Notes: generated from the sequence alone by a model not told the origin. Counted from the stretch's first letter, positions 9,115 to 17,262 are shown. The stretch: 64,000 nucleotides of DNA from Acidobacteriota bacterium (GCA_016184115.1 JACPDH010000120.1:19544-83543), one strand, 5' to 3'. Numbers and translations are program-made.

Positions 9115-9477
9115 CTATTCCAGATACTTCCCGAAGAACGCGATCGTACGCTTCCAGGCGAGCGCCGCGGCCTCGGCGTCGTAGCGGTTCGGCGAGGTGT
9201 CGTTGTGGATCGCGTGGTTCTTCCCGTCGTAGATATTGCTGTCGTAACGGATTCCCGCGGCCTTGAGCGCGGCCTCGTATTCCGAGACGCCTCGGTTGAT
9301 CCGCTCGTCGCTCTCCGCGATGCGCGCCGGCCTCTTGTAGTCGTTCTCCAGCTGCTGCAGCAGCGCGATCGCGGCCGGCATGCCGCCTGCAACCATTGAG
9401 AGTCGTTGTACGAACTCGCGTCGCGTCGACCCGCCGTGCGTGAACTCGTCGTAGAGGTCGATGATCTTCTGGTCCAT
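9115..9477 (-). CDS. Internally deleted dienelactone hydrolase-like protein (remnant)
   Basis: 120 residues from an ATG at 9477. The first ~45 residues (DQKIIDLYDEFTHGG, RREFVQRL, then a hydrophobic stretch) look like the Tat-like/leader region of secreted dienelactone hydrolase family proteins. The last ~70 (DERINRG..YEAALKAAG, DGKNHAIHNDTS, RTIAFFGKYLE) look like the extreme C-terminus of the same family, including the segment that carries the catalytic His. The central alpha/beta-hydrolase core with nucleophile and Asp, usually about 170-180 residues, is missing, and the join is in frame. It is almost certainly not an active hydrolase. Whether it is still expressed is unknown. It lies between etfA and ETF-QO and is bracketed by ~60-bp direct repeats. 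Confidence 0.7.
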   Translation of the reverse strand: MDQKIIDLYDEFTHGGSTRREFVQRLSMVAGGMPAAIALLQQLENDYKRPARIAESDERINRGVSEYEAALKAAGIRYDSNIYDGKNHAIHNDTSPNRYDAEAAALAWKRTIAFFGKYLE

Positions 9478-9573
9478 GGCGCAGGCCTTTCGCTCGGAAT
9501 GGAGACCGAGTTGAGGGAGAAGAGAGAAGTTTACAACGCGAACCGTAACCGGAGCGCCGCGGTTCCGTCGTAC

Positions 9574-9634
9574 GAGCAGCGTCCCTGATCTTGCCACTGG
9601 CGCTTCGCGCCGTGCCGCGGATCGGAATCCGCGG
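9574..9634. repeat. Direct repeat of 9043-9103 ending in a REP-like palindrome
   Basis: This segment matches 9043-9103 over about 60 bp with few differences and ends in the same GCCGCGGATCGGAATCCGCGG palindrome. The two copies flank the core-deleted hydrolase gene in direct orientation. Confidence 0.75.
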
Positions 9635-9643
9635 GCACAAATG

Positions 9644-9671
9644 CGAACGCCGCCCTTGCGGGCGGCGTTCG
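9644..9671 (-). terminator. Hairpin downstream of etfA
   Basis: Perfect 12-bp arms (CGAACGCCGCCC at 9644-9655 and its complement at 9660-9671) with a 4-base loop lie 27 bp beyond the etfA stop. The flanking T content is weak, so this is a terminator-like hairpin rather than a textbook intrinsic terminator. Confidence 0.6.
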
Positions 9672-9698
9672 GAAACGAGCAGCGTTTGGGTGTGGCGC

Positions 9699-10673
9699 CT
9701 AATGCGCCTTCGCCTTCTTGATCTCCTCGATGAGTGGCGGGAGGATCTGGAAGAGGTCTCCAACGACACCGAGGTCGGCGACGCGGAAAATCGGTGCCTC
9801 ACCGTCCTTGTTGATCGCGACGATGTGCTTCGACGACGACATGCCGGCGAGATGTTGAATCGCGCCGGAGATGCCGATGGCGATATAGAGGTTAGGGCTG
9901 ACCACGCGCCCCGTCTGACCGACCTGGTGGTGATGGTCGACCCAGCCATCGTCGACGATGGCGCGTGACGCGCCAGTTGCCCCACCCAGGGCGTGAGCGA
10001 GGTCGTGAATCATCGCGTAGTTCGCCGTTTCCTTCAGCCCGCGCCCGCCGGAGACGACGACGTCGGCGTCGGCGAGCGAAACCTCCGTTGTTTCTGGGAC
10101 GTTGACCGCGACGAGTTTCGCCTTCGTGTCGCCAGCGCTCCAGGCGAGGTTCGAGACTTCACACGCGCCGGCGCCTGTCGCTTCCGCGGGGAACGCGTTG
10201 GCGCGACACGTCGCAATCGCCGGATTCGAGCCGATCTCGACCGTTGCGAACGCCTTGCCCGAGTAGACGGGGCGGCGCGCACGGAGTTTGCCATCAGCCC
10301 ACTCGAGGGCGACGACGTCCGAGGCGACGCCGGCACCTAGGCGCGCGCCGAGGCGCGGTGCGAGGTCGCGGCCGGCGCTCGTCGCTGACATCACGACGAT
10401 GGCGGCACTCGACGCTTCGACCGCGAACTTCGCGGCCGAGGTCCAGTGCTCGCTCGCGTAGGCGTCGAGTGCAGCGTCTCCGGCGACGTGCAGCGTCGCA
10501 ACGCCGAAGCTTCCGGCCTCCGCCGCTGCTGCCGCTGCCGACGAACCGCATGCAAACGCGTTAAGCGAGCCGCCGGCGGCCGCGGCAAGCTGCCGACCGA
10601 TCGTCAGCGCTTCGCGCGAAGACTTCTTGAGTTTCCCATCCTTCACTTCGCAAATAACGAGTACGTCAGCCAT
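9699..10673 (-). CDS. etfA: Electron transfer flavoprotein alpha subunit
   Basis: 324 residues, normal for EtfA/FixB. The C-terminal FAD-binding domain is clear: GGRGLKETANYAMIHDLAHALGG, then ASRAIVDDGWVDHHHQVGQTGRVVSPNLYIAIGISGAIQH and the DGEAPIFRVADLGVVGD tail. With EtfB it forms the soluble flavoprotein that collects electrons from acyl-CoA and other dehydrogenases and hands them to ETF-QO, encoded two genes downstream. The ATG at 10673 follows GAGGAG. It begins 31 bp after the etfB stop, consistent with one operon. Confidence 0.97.
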   Translation of the reverse strand: MADVLVICEVKDGKLKKSSREALTIGRQLAAAAGGSLNAFACGSSAAAAAAEAGSFGVATLHVAGDAALDAYASEHWTSAAKFAVEASSAAIVVMSATSAGRDLAPRLGARLGAGVASDVVALEWADGKLRARRPVYSGKAFATVEIGSNPAIATCRANAFPAEATGAGACEVSNLAWSAGDTKAKLVAVNVPETTEVSLADADVVVSGGRGLKETANYAMIHDLAHALGGATGASRAIVDDGWVDHHHQVGQTGRVVSPNLYIAIGISGAIQHLAGMSSSKHIVAINKDGEAPIFRVADLGVVGDLFQILPPLIEEIKKAKAH

Positions 10674-10703
10674 GTCTGCTCCTCGGCTCTCGATGTCGCG
10701 GCG

Positions 10704-11486
10704 TTAGAACGCCTTGACCTCTTCGTGCAGGTAACGAACGATTTCTTTCGCCGCGGCGACGGGATCGCTGCCGTCGATCTTACGACCCGCTGGCTTTTCA
10801 CGCGGAAGCTCCATCGCGACGACTTTGACGCGCGTCTCGTAGACGTCGCCCTCTGCGAGTCCGAGGTCGGCGAGCGTCTTCGATTCGATGGCAATCTTCT
10901 TTGCAGCCATGATGCCCTTGATCGACGCGAAGCGTGGGTTGTTGAGCCCCTTCTGCGCGGCGACGAGCGCTGGCAGCGAGCACTCGATCACTTCTTCGGC
11001 GATTTCGGTTTCGCGGTACGCAGTAACTTTGCCGTCTCCGACCTCGAGCTTCGTCACGACGGTGACGTGCGCGATTCCGAGAAGCTCGGCCAGCATCGGG
11101 CCGACGAGGGAGTTGTCGGTACCGACCCCCTGCTTGCCGACGAAGACGAGGTCGTGAGGCTGCGAACGGATCACTGCCGCTAGAACTTTTGCGATGCCGA
11201 GCGAGTCGGCGCGCAAGCTATCGCCGATGACATGGATCGCCTTCGTCGCGCCGCGCGCGAGACAGTCGCGGATCGCCGACTGCGCGCGCTCCGGTCCAAA
11301 GCAGACGACGGTGACGTCGCCGGCGCCTTTCGCTTCACGGATCTTGACCGCCTCCTCGAGCGCGTACTCGTCGTACGGGGAGACGACGAACTTCACCCCG
11401 GTCTCGTCGATCGAGCGGCCGTCGCCGCCGATCTTGATCCGGGTCTCGGTGTCGGGTACCTGAGTGATGCAAACGATTGAATTCAT
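10704..11486 (-). CDS. etfB: Electron transfer flavoprotein beta subunit
   Basis: 260 residues, family-normal. The N-terminus MNSIVCITQVPDTETRIKIGGDG and the segment SPYDEYALEEAVKIREAKGAGDVTVVCFGPERAQSAIRDCLARGATKAIHV are characteristic of EtfB/FixA, as is the AMP-binding region VGKQGVGTDNSLVGPMLAELLG. It pairs with EtfA immediately downstream. The ATG at 11486 has GAGGAGG about 7 bases upstream. The gene heads the etf operon. Its 5' side faces pdxA across a 344-bp divergent region that contains a 39-bp inverted repeat. Confidence 0.97.
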   Translation of the reverse strand: MNSIVCITQVPDTETRIKIGGDGRSIDETGVKFVVSPYDEYALEEAVKIREAKGAGDVTVVCFGPERAQSAIRDCLARGATKAIHVIGDSLRADSLGIAKVLAAVIRSQPHDLVFVGKQGVGTDNSLVGPMLAELLGIAHVTVVTKLEVGDGKVTAYRETEIAEEVIECSLPALVAAQKGLNNPRFASIKGIMAAKKIAIESKTLADLGLAEGDVYETRVKVVAMELPREKPAGRKIDGSDPVAAAKEIVRYLHEEVKAF

Positions 11487-11648
11487 GGGGAAACCTCCTC
11501 GGGCGGGGTGAATCGAGGGCGAATTCTATGGAAAGCAGGGGGGAGGCGGCAAGCCGGACGATCGGAATGCGGATTTCGGAACGCGGGATGCGGAACGCGG
11601 GGATCCGCTCTGGCGCGCGCTCGCCGCCTGTCGTCTGATTTTCTTGAA

Positions 11649-11740
11649 GTTAGAACGTGGAACGCTGAATATTGAATCCAGAAAGGGATCTTCGGTGGTT
11701 CCCCTTTCTGGATTCAACATTCAGCGTTCCACGTTTTAAC
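11649..11740. repeat. 39-bp inverted repeat of GAACGCT-type heptamers
   Basis: Arms 11649-11687 and 11702-11740 match as reverse complements at 37 of 39 positions around a 14-base loop. The arm contains heptamer-spaced units (GAACGCT, GAATATT, GAATCCA) and ends CCAGAAAGGG. The same core (GAACGCTGAAT ... TCCAGAA) forms the hairpin at 54257-54342. Upstream at 11564-11602 is a degenerate GCGGAAT-type array. The hairpin sits between the divergent etfB and pdxA starts. Confidence 0.85.
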
Positions 11741-11830
11741 TTCGGCCTTTGTGGAGGCCTCCTGCCTCCGCCCCACAGCCGGAGCCCATTGCCACTAACC
11801 CGCTGCCCCTTGTGATACAACTTCCCCTTC

Positions 11831-12838
11831 ATGCCCGACACGCTCCAGAAGCCGCTTGCGCTCTCCCTCGGCGACCCGGCGGGAATCGGGTCCGAGGTGA
11901 CGTTCAAGGCGCTCCGCGACCTAGGACCAGAGCCGCCGGTCTGGCTTTTCGGCGACCGGGGCTACGCCGAAAAAGGGGCCGAGCTCGCCTACGTGCCGTT
12001 CGACCTCCCGGTTTTTTCTTCGGCGAGGAGTGCGGCTGCGGCCGGTGCGACGCGGGCGATGATCGGGATCTCCGCTGAGGCGACGCCTCTCGAGTTTGGC
12101 GTGGTCAGGGCCGACTATGGACGTGTGTCGCTCGCATCGATCGACGCTGCGATCGATGCGGTGTCGGCTGGCCACTGCTCGGCACTCGTGACGGCGCCGA
12201 TCCACAAGCGGGCGGTTAAGCTCGCCGGTAGCGAACATCCCGGGCACACGGAGATCCTCGCAACGAAGGCGGGACTCAAGACCTATGGACTCGACTACGC
12301 GATGATGTTCGACTCGCCGACGCTCTGTGTCGCGCTGCTCAGCGTTCACCTTTCGCTGACGAACGCGATCAAGGCGATTACGGCGGAGAAAGTCGCCGAC
12401 CTTGCGGGGCTCGCGTCGAAGCATTACAGACGACTTCACGGCTCGGTGCCGCGGGTGGCGATCGCCGGGGTGAACCCGCACGCCGGCGAGGATCGTGCAT
12501 TCGGCGATGACGAGATCGAGATCGAGCGGGGAGTAGCCCTTGCGCGCGAGCGGGGAGTCGACGCGATCGGTCCCTTCGCTCCTGACACGGTTTTCGTTTC
12601 GGCGAGCCGAGGACGGTACGACCTCGTCGTCGCGATGTACCACGACCAGGGGCTGATCCCGGTCAAGGCGCTGCACTTCGAGGACTCGGTGAACGTGACG
12701 ATCGGCCTGCCGTATCTGCGATGCTCGGTCGACCACGGCACGGCATTCGACATCGCCGGCAGGGGAGTCGCGGATGCGCGGCCCATGCGATACGCGATTG
12801 AATGGGCCGCGAAGCATGCGCTAAAGTTCAAGAGTTGA
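11831..12838 (+). CDS. pdxA: 4-hydroxythreonine-4-phosphate dehydrogenase
   Basis: 335 residues, the usual PdxA length. The enzyme oxidises 4-phosphohydroxy-L-threonine in the DXP-dependent vitamin B6 pathway, giving the substrate that PdxJ uses. Signatures: SLGDPAGIGSEVT at the start, VTAPIHKRAVKLAG...HPGHTEILA (metal-binding His), NPHAGEDRAFGDDEI, and YHDQGLIPVKALHFEDSVNVTIGLPYLRCSVDHGTAFDIAG. It heads a run of same-strand genes. The TTG start of the following small gene overlaps its TGA. A GATACA sequence about 17 bases before the ATG may be part of a promoter. Confidence 0.97.
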   Translation: MPDTLQKPLALSLGDPAGIGSEVTFKALRDLGPEPPVWLFGDRGYAEKGAELAYVPFDLPVFSSARSAAAAGATRAMIGISAEATPLEFGVVRADYGRVSLASIDAAIDAVSAGHCSALVTAPIHKRAVKLAGSEHPGHTEILATKAGLKTYGLDYAMMFDSPTLCVALLSVHLSLTNAIKAITAEKVADLAGLASKHYRRLHGSVPRVAIAGVNPHAGEDRAFGDDEIEIERGVALARERGVDAIGPFAPDTVFVSASRGRYDLVVAMYHDQGLIPVKALHFEDSVNVTIGLPYLRCSVDHGTAFDIAGRGVADARPMRYAIEWAAKHALKFKS

Positions 12839-13026
12839 ACGAACGCACGATCTGGATTGTCCGCATCATCGGCATCGCGGTGATTCTCATTCTGCTTTTT
12901 CTCCTCATGAGCCTTCATTCGAGGTTGGTGCGCCTCAACCAGGAGCAGCAACGTCCGAGAGCGGGGAGTGGCGCGGCACTGATCCCCGGATGTGGCGCGA
13001 CGGGAGGAGAGTGGCCGCATGCCTAG
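12835..13026 (+). CDS. Small single-pass membrane protein between pdxA and surE
   Basis: 63 residues if read from the TTG at 12835, which overlaps the pdxA stop as TTGA. An in-frame ATG at 12802 inside pdxA would add 11 residues. The N-terminus (NERTIW) precedes a strong membrane helix, about residues 7-27 (VRIIGIAVILILLFLLMSLH), followed by a charged, Gly/Pro-rich tail. It overlaps the surE start by 8 bp, so it is embedded in a tightly coupled operon. I do not recognise a family. The helix and perfect fit between the two genes support a real gene, but it has no catalytic motif. Confidence 0.55.
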   Translation: MNERTIWIVRIIGIAVILILLFLLMSLHSRLVRLNQEQQRPRAGSGAALIPGCGATGGEWPHA

Positions 13027-13783
13027 GATTCTCGTAACGAACGACGACGGGATCTACAGCGAAGGGCTCGCGAAGCTCGTCGAGGCTGTCGCACCGCTCG
13101 GCGAGGTCGTCGTCGTCGCGCCCGACCGCGAACAAAGCGCGGCGAGCCACGCGCTCACGCTGAATCGGCCGCTTCGCCTGCAGCAGATTGGCGACGAGCG
13201 GTGGATCGTCGACGGGACGCCGACCGATTGCGTGAATCTCGCGCTGCTTCACCTCTGTAAGGACAAACGTCCCGACCTCGTCGTCTCGGGCATCAACTTC
13301 GGCCCGAACATGGGTGACGACGTGACCTACTCGGGAACGATCTCGGCCGCGTTCGAGGGGTCGCTGCTCAACGTGCCGTCGATCGCCTTTTCGGCCTTCG
13401 TCGGCGAGCACTTCGACTTCGGTCCGTGCGCTGCGTTTGCGGCAAAGCTCGTGGCCGAAGCGCTCGAGACGCATCGCGACCCGCGAATCGTGCTCAATGT
13501 GAACTTTCCCGACCCGCCGTTTGCGGGTGTGCGCCTAACGCGGCAGGGACGACGCGAGTACGTCGTTGGCGTGATCGAGCGGCTCGACCCGCGAGGGCGA
13601 AAGTACTACTGGATTGGCGGCGAACCGCCGGTCTGGCATCCGGGCGAAGGAACCGACGTCGAGGCGGTGACGAGCGGCCACGTCTCGATCACGCCGCTGC
13701 ATCTCGATATGACCCACCATCCGTCGATCGCTCCGCTGCGGCGATTGGAAGAGAGGCTGGGCGATGCCGCTCGCAAAGCCTGA
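13019..13783 (+). CDS. surE: 5'/3'-nucleotidase SurE
   Basis: 254 residues from the ATG at 13019, which has GGGAGGAGAG 8 bases upstream. SurE is a metal-dependent survival-protein phosphatase acting on nucleoside monophosphates. The motifs are intact: ILVTNDDGIYSEG (metal-binding Asp pair), VVAPDREQSAASHALTL, and SGINFGPNMGDDVTYSGTISAAFEG. The gene overlaps pcm by 20 bp. The surE-pcm pairing is a widely conserved stationary-phase survival unit. Confidence 0.97.
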   Translation: MPRILVTNDDGIYSEGLAKLVEAVAPLGEVVVVAPDREQSAASHALTLNRPLRLQQIGDERWIVDGTPTDCVNLALLHLCKDKRPDLVVSGINFGPNMGDDVTYSGTISAAFEGSLLNVPSIAFSAFVGEHFDFGPCAAFAAKLVAEALETHRDPRIVLNVNFPDPPFAGVRLTRQGRREYVVGVIERLDPRGRKYYWIGGEPPVWHPGEGTDVEAVTSGHVSITPLHLDMTHHPSIAPLRRLEERLGDAARKA

Positions 13784-14462
13784 CGCCACGTCCTCAGCGG
13801 AGAATCGCGAGCTCTCGCAGCTGCGCGCACTCATGGTGGAGCGCTACGTCGCGGGGCGCGGAGTGAAGGATCCTCGCGTGCTCGAAGCGATGCGCCAGAT
13901 TCCCAGGCACCGATTCGTTCCTCAAGTCGTGCGTGCGAAGGCGTACGGTGAAGGCGCGCTGCCGATCGGCTCCGGGCAGACGATCTCGCAGCCATGGATC
14001 GTCGGACGAATGATCGAGCTCCTCGAGCTCACTGGGAAGGAAAAGGTCCTCGAGGTCGGAACCGGGACCGGCTATCAGGCGTGCGTTCTTTCGAAGGTCG
14101 CGGCGAAAGTCTTTTCGATCGAGCGGATCAACGAGCTCGCGCTGCGGGCGGTCGAGCTCGTGCGCGAGCTGAAGCTCCACAACGTCAGTGTCAAGGTTTT
14201 CGACGGGACGTACGGATGGAGCGACCAGGCGCCGTTCGACCGGATCATCGTCGCCGCAACCGCACCGGAGCTTCCTGAGCCACTCGTGCAACAGCTCGGA
14301 CGCGGGGGCACGCTCGTCATCCCTCTCGGGCGCGGAGAGAATCAGCGACTTGCGAGGGTGCGCCGTATCGGCACAGGCGTCCAGATCGAAGACTGCGGTC
14401 CCGCCTCATTCGTTCCTCTGATCGGGAGATTCGGGTGGAAGGACGAGGAGAAGGGGAAGTGA
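13764..14462 (+). CDS. pcm: Protein-L-isoaspartate O-methyltransferase
   Basis: 232 residues. The enzyme methylates isoaspartyl residues in damaged proteins, using S-adenosylmethionine, to start their repair. Signatures: DPRVLEAMRQIPRHRFVP, GSGQTISQPWIVGRM (substrate site) and VLEVGTGTGYQACVLS (SAM-binding glycine loop). The C-terminal segment VIPLGRGENQRLARVRR is also typical. The start lies within surE, giving translational coupling. It is followed by a 376-bp gap that contains three copies of the GC-rich GTTCACG repeat. Confidence 0.96.
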   Translation: MPLAKPDATSSAENRELSQLRALMVERYVAGRGVKDPRVLEAMRQIPRHRFVPQVVRAKAYGEGALPIGSGQTISQPWIVGRMIELLELTGKEKVLEVGTGTGYQACVLSKVAAKVFSIERINELALRAVELVRELKLHNVSVKVFDGTYGWSDQAPFDRIIVAATAPELPEPLVQQLGRGGTLVIPLGRGENQRLARVRRIGTGVQIEDCGPASFVPLIGRFGWKDEEKGK

Positions 14463-14500
14463 CGTGTGGGCGGCACGAAATTCGTGCTCACCAGGCTGGA

Positions 14501-14717
14501 CGAAGGTCAACGGCCGGGCGCGGGCGCGTTCACGGATTTGCTGAAGTTTGGCTGTTCGGTGGGAACGTCAAAAGCCGGGCTCGGGCCCGGGAGCATTCAC
14601 GTTCACGGGTGTACTTCCCGGATCCCGCGTTCATGTGGCTCCTCCGTGGGTCGCTCGAGAGTATTGGCCACTTTCGCGAAGCCGTGAACGCGCCCGGGCC
14701 CGCGCCCGCGCGGGGCT
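14501..14717. repeat. Three GC-rich GTTCACG repeat copies
   Basis: Copy A at 14501-14534 begins CGAAGGTCAACGGCCGGGCG and ends GCGTTCACGG. Copy B at 14574-14607 begins GCCGGGCTCGGGCCCGGG and ends TTCACGTTCACG. Copy C at 14683-14717 is inverted and starts CGTGAACGCGCCCGGGCC. A and C form opposed arms around B. They fill most of the gap between pcm and acyP. No gene was found there. Confidence 0.8.
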
Positions 14718-14838
14718 TCTCCGATTATCCTTGCCCGAGCCGACGCAACCCGAGCGTTCTCCAACGCATCCTCGCGGCATCCGCCTTTCAATCCCTGCAC
14801 GCGAAGCCTTATCATGGCCACGTCACGGACGACGACGA

Positions 14839-15114
14839 ATGAAGGAAATCCGCCACATCAGGATTCATGGCAAGGTGCAGGGCGTCGGCTATCGCTTTTA
14901 CGCGACACGAATCGCGCGCCGTCTCGGCCTCAAGGGGTGGATTCAGAACCTGCGCGACGGTTCGGTCGAGGCGATGGTCGAGGGCGAGGCACCCAAGATC
15001 GACGAGTGGATTACCGAGATCAAGGAAGGCCCCCGCTATGCGGAGGTCGTGCGTATCGATCAGGAGCGCCGCGACAACGCGGGCCCGCTCGCCGACTTCG
15101 ACGTGAAATTCTGA
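14839..15114 (+). CDS. acyP: Acylphosphatase
   Basis: 91 residues, exactly the small acylphosphatase size. It hydrolyses carboxyl-phosphate bonds of acylphosphates. The phosphate-binding loop GKVQGVGYRF with its catalytic Arg and the IQNLRDGSVEAMVEGE segment with the catalytic Asn are intact. The ATG at 14839 begins the conserved domain. Longer in-frame starts would translate the upstream repeat and are unlikely. No good ribosome site is visible. The apt start follows its stop after one base. Confidence 0.93.
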   Translation: MKEIRHIRIHGKVQGVGYRFYATRIARRLGLKGWIQNLRDGSVEAMVEGEAPKIDEWITEIKEGPRYAEVVRIDQERRDNAGPLADFDVKF

Positions 15115-15115
15115 C

Positions 15116-15649
15116 ATGGCCCAGCCAACGCCTCACATCGACCTTCGCGACTACATTCGCGACATTCCCGACTTCCCGAAGCCGGGAATCATGTTCAAGG
15201 ACATCACCCCGCTGCTGAAGCACCCCGATGCGTTCAACGCGACGGTGGAGAGGCTTGCGGCTCCCTTCGAGGGTGAGCGAGCGCTCAAGGTCGCCGCGAT
15301 CGAATCGCGCGGATTCATCTTCGGTGCGGCCGTCGCACAGCGGCTCGGCGCAGGCTTCGTGCCGATCCGCAAGCCAGGCAAGCTTCCCTGGAAGACACAC
15401 CGGAGCGAGTATGCGCTCGAGTACGGAACCGATGCGCTCGAGATCCACGACGACGCAGTCGGCCCGGGTGAGCGGGTCGTCGTGATCGACGACGTCCTCG
15501 CCACCGGCGGCACTGCATGCGCGGCCGGCGAGCTCGTCCGGCGCCTCGGCGCGGACATCCTCGCCTACTCGATCGTGATCGAGCTCACGTTCCTCAATGG
15601 ACGCGAGAAACTCGGCGGCACTCCCGTCAACGTCGCCGTCCACTACTGA
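15116..15649 (+). CDS. apt: Adenine phosphoribosyltransferase
   Basis: 177 residues, standard length. It salvages adenine to AMP with PRPP. Visible signatures: YIRDIPDFPKPGIMFKDITPLL at the N-terminus, ESRGFIFGAAVA, the base-binding RKPGKLPW, and the PRPP loop VVVIDDVLATGGTACAAGEL. It is coupled to acyP with a single base between stop and start. The sthA gene follows after 60 bp with its own GGAGGAGG site, so the two may be co-transcribed. Confidence 0.97.
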   Translation: MAQPTPHIDLRDYIRDIPDFPKPGIMFKDITPLLKHPDAFNATVERLAAPFEGERALKVAAIESRGFIFGAAVAQRLGAGFVPIRKPGKLPWKTHRSEYALEYGTDALEIHDDAVGPGERVVVIDDVLATGGTACAAGELVRRLGADILAYSIVIELTFLNGREKLGGTPVNVAVHY

Positions 15650-15709
15650 CGTGGGTCCCCTTGTTGGGAAGGTGAGCGCTCCGCACAGCTCGCCGGAGGA
15701 GGACGGTGC

Positions 15710-17128
15710 ATGCGCGATTTCGACTTGATCGTCATCGGAGCCGGGCCGGCGGGTGAGAAAGGCGCGGCACAGGCCGCCTACTTCGGCAAGCGCGTTGCGA
15801 TCGTCGAGAAGGAGCGCGTCGTCGGCGGCGCCTGCGTGAACACCGGCACCGTCCCGTCGAAGACGCTTCGCGAGACCGCGCTCCATCTTTCCGGGTTCCG
15901 GCGGCGGGAAGTCTACGGCGTCGACTACTCGCTGAACGAGAACGTCAACATGGGCGATCTCATGCATCGCAAGCGCACGGTGATCGAGCGCGAGCATGCG
16001 ACGATCGAGGAGAACATCCGACGCCACAACATCCGCCGTTTCTGTGGCTCCGCTCGTCTCGCCGGCACACACGAGGTCGTCGTGGAGAGTGCGACGGGTG
16101 CGAGCACGCTGTCGGGCGACGTGATTCTCATTGCATCGGGCTCGTCTCCCCTCCGTCCCGAGCACGTTCCGTTCGATCACGACAGAATCTGCGATAGCGA
16201 TTCGATTCTCGAGATTGGATCGATTCCGAAAAGCCTTGCAGTCGTAGGCGCCGGCGTGATCGGCTGCGAGTACGCATCGATCTTCGCGTCGCTCGGCGTC
16301 CCGGTGACGCTGATCGACGGACGGACGGCGCTACTCGGCCACATCGATCGGGAAGTGGCGGCCGTCCTTCTCGACAGCTTTCGAACGCGGCTCGGAATCA
16401 AGCTTCACCTCGGTGTTCCGGTTGCGGCAATCGAACTGCTCGACGAGGGCGTCGTGCTTACGCTCGACAGTGGTCTCGACGTGCGTGTCGAAAAAGTCCT
16501 TTACGCCGCCGGCCGGCAGAGCAATACGGGAGACCTCGGGCTCGAGGCTGTCGGCGTGAAGACGGGCCGGAACGGCGTCGTGATCGTGAACGAGCAGTAC
16601 CAGACGAGCGTCCCTAACATCTACGCGGCGGGGGACGTCGTCGGTTTTCCCGCGCTCGCGTCGACGTCGATGGAGCAGGCACGCGTGGCGATGGTTCACG
16701 CGTTCGATCTGAAGTACAAGACGAGGGTGGCGAGTCTCCTGCCATACGCGATCTACACGATTCCGGAGTTGTCGAGCGCGGGCCTGACGGAGGAACAGTG
16801 CGTGGAGAAGGGGATCGACTGCGAGACGGGCCGTGCGTACTACGCGGCGAACGCACGCGGTCAGATCATCGGCGACGACTCGGGTCTGCTGAAGCTCGTG
16901 TTCGGCGCGGATTCGCTCGAGCTTCTTGGCGTGCACGCGATCGGCGAAAGCGCATCGGAGATCGTTCACACCGGACTCATGGTCATGCAGTTCCGAGGAA
17001 CGATCAACGCATTCATCGATTCGGTCTTCAACTTCCCATCGCTCAGCGAGGTCTACAAGTACGCGGCGTATGACGGGCTCGGCAGAGTCGCACGAAGAAG
17101 CACGGAGCGCGGAACGCTGAACGCCTGA
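15710..17128 (+). CDS. sthA: Soluble pyridine nucleotide transhydrogenase
   Basis: 472 residues, matching SthA/UdhA. This FAD enzyme exchanges hydride between NADPH and NAD+. The FAD motif is LIVIGAGPAGEKGAAQAAYFG. The segment GGACVNTGTVPSKTLRE has only one of the two cysteines of the disulfide-reductase family, which is the SthA hallmark and separates it from lipoamide dehydrogenase. The NAD-binding motif is VVGAGVIGCEYASIFASLG and the C-terminal dimerisation domain is intact. The last codons (RGTLNA and stop) are read from heptamer-like DNA (GCGGAAC GCTGAAC GCCTGAA). Confidence 0.96.
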   Translation: MRDFDLIVIGAGPAGEKGAAQAAYFGKRVAIVEKERVVGGACVNTGTVPSKTLRETALHLSGFRRREVYGVDYSLNENVNMGDLMHRKRTVIEREHATIEENIRRHNIRRFCGSARLAGTHEVVVESATGASTLSGDVILIASGSSPLRPEHVPFDHDRICDSDSILEIGSIPKSLAVVGAGVIGCEYASIFASLGVPVTLIDGRTALLGHIDREVAAVLLDSFRTRLGIKLHLGVPVAAIELLDEGVVLTLDSGLDVRVEKVLYAAGRQSNTGDLGLEAVGVKTGRNGVVIVNEQYQTSVPNIYAAGDVVGFPALASTSMEQARVAMVHAFDLKYKTRVASLLPYAIYTIPELSSAGLTEEQCVEKGIDCETGRAYYAANARGQIIGDDSGLLKLVFGADSLELLGVHAIGESASEIVHTGLMVMQFRGTINAFIDSVFNFPSLSEVYKYAAYDGLGRVARRSTERGTLNA

Positions 17129-17262
17129 AGATGGGAGCTACGGATGCCTCGGTGATGCGCGCCGAAAAGCGATCCGCTCAATCTGAGAAGCGTGGCGATC
17201 CGCGCTTCACGTTCACGCTCCACGTCTTCGGCCCACGTCTCGCGTTTCGCGATCCGCGTTTC

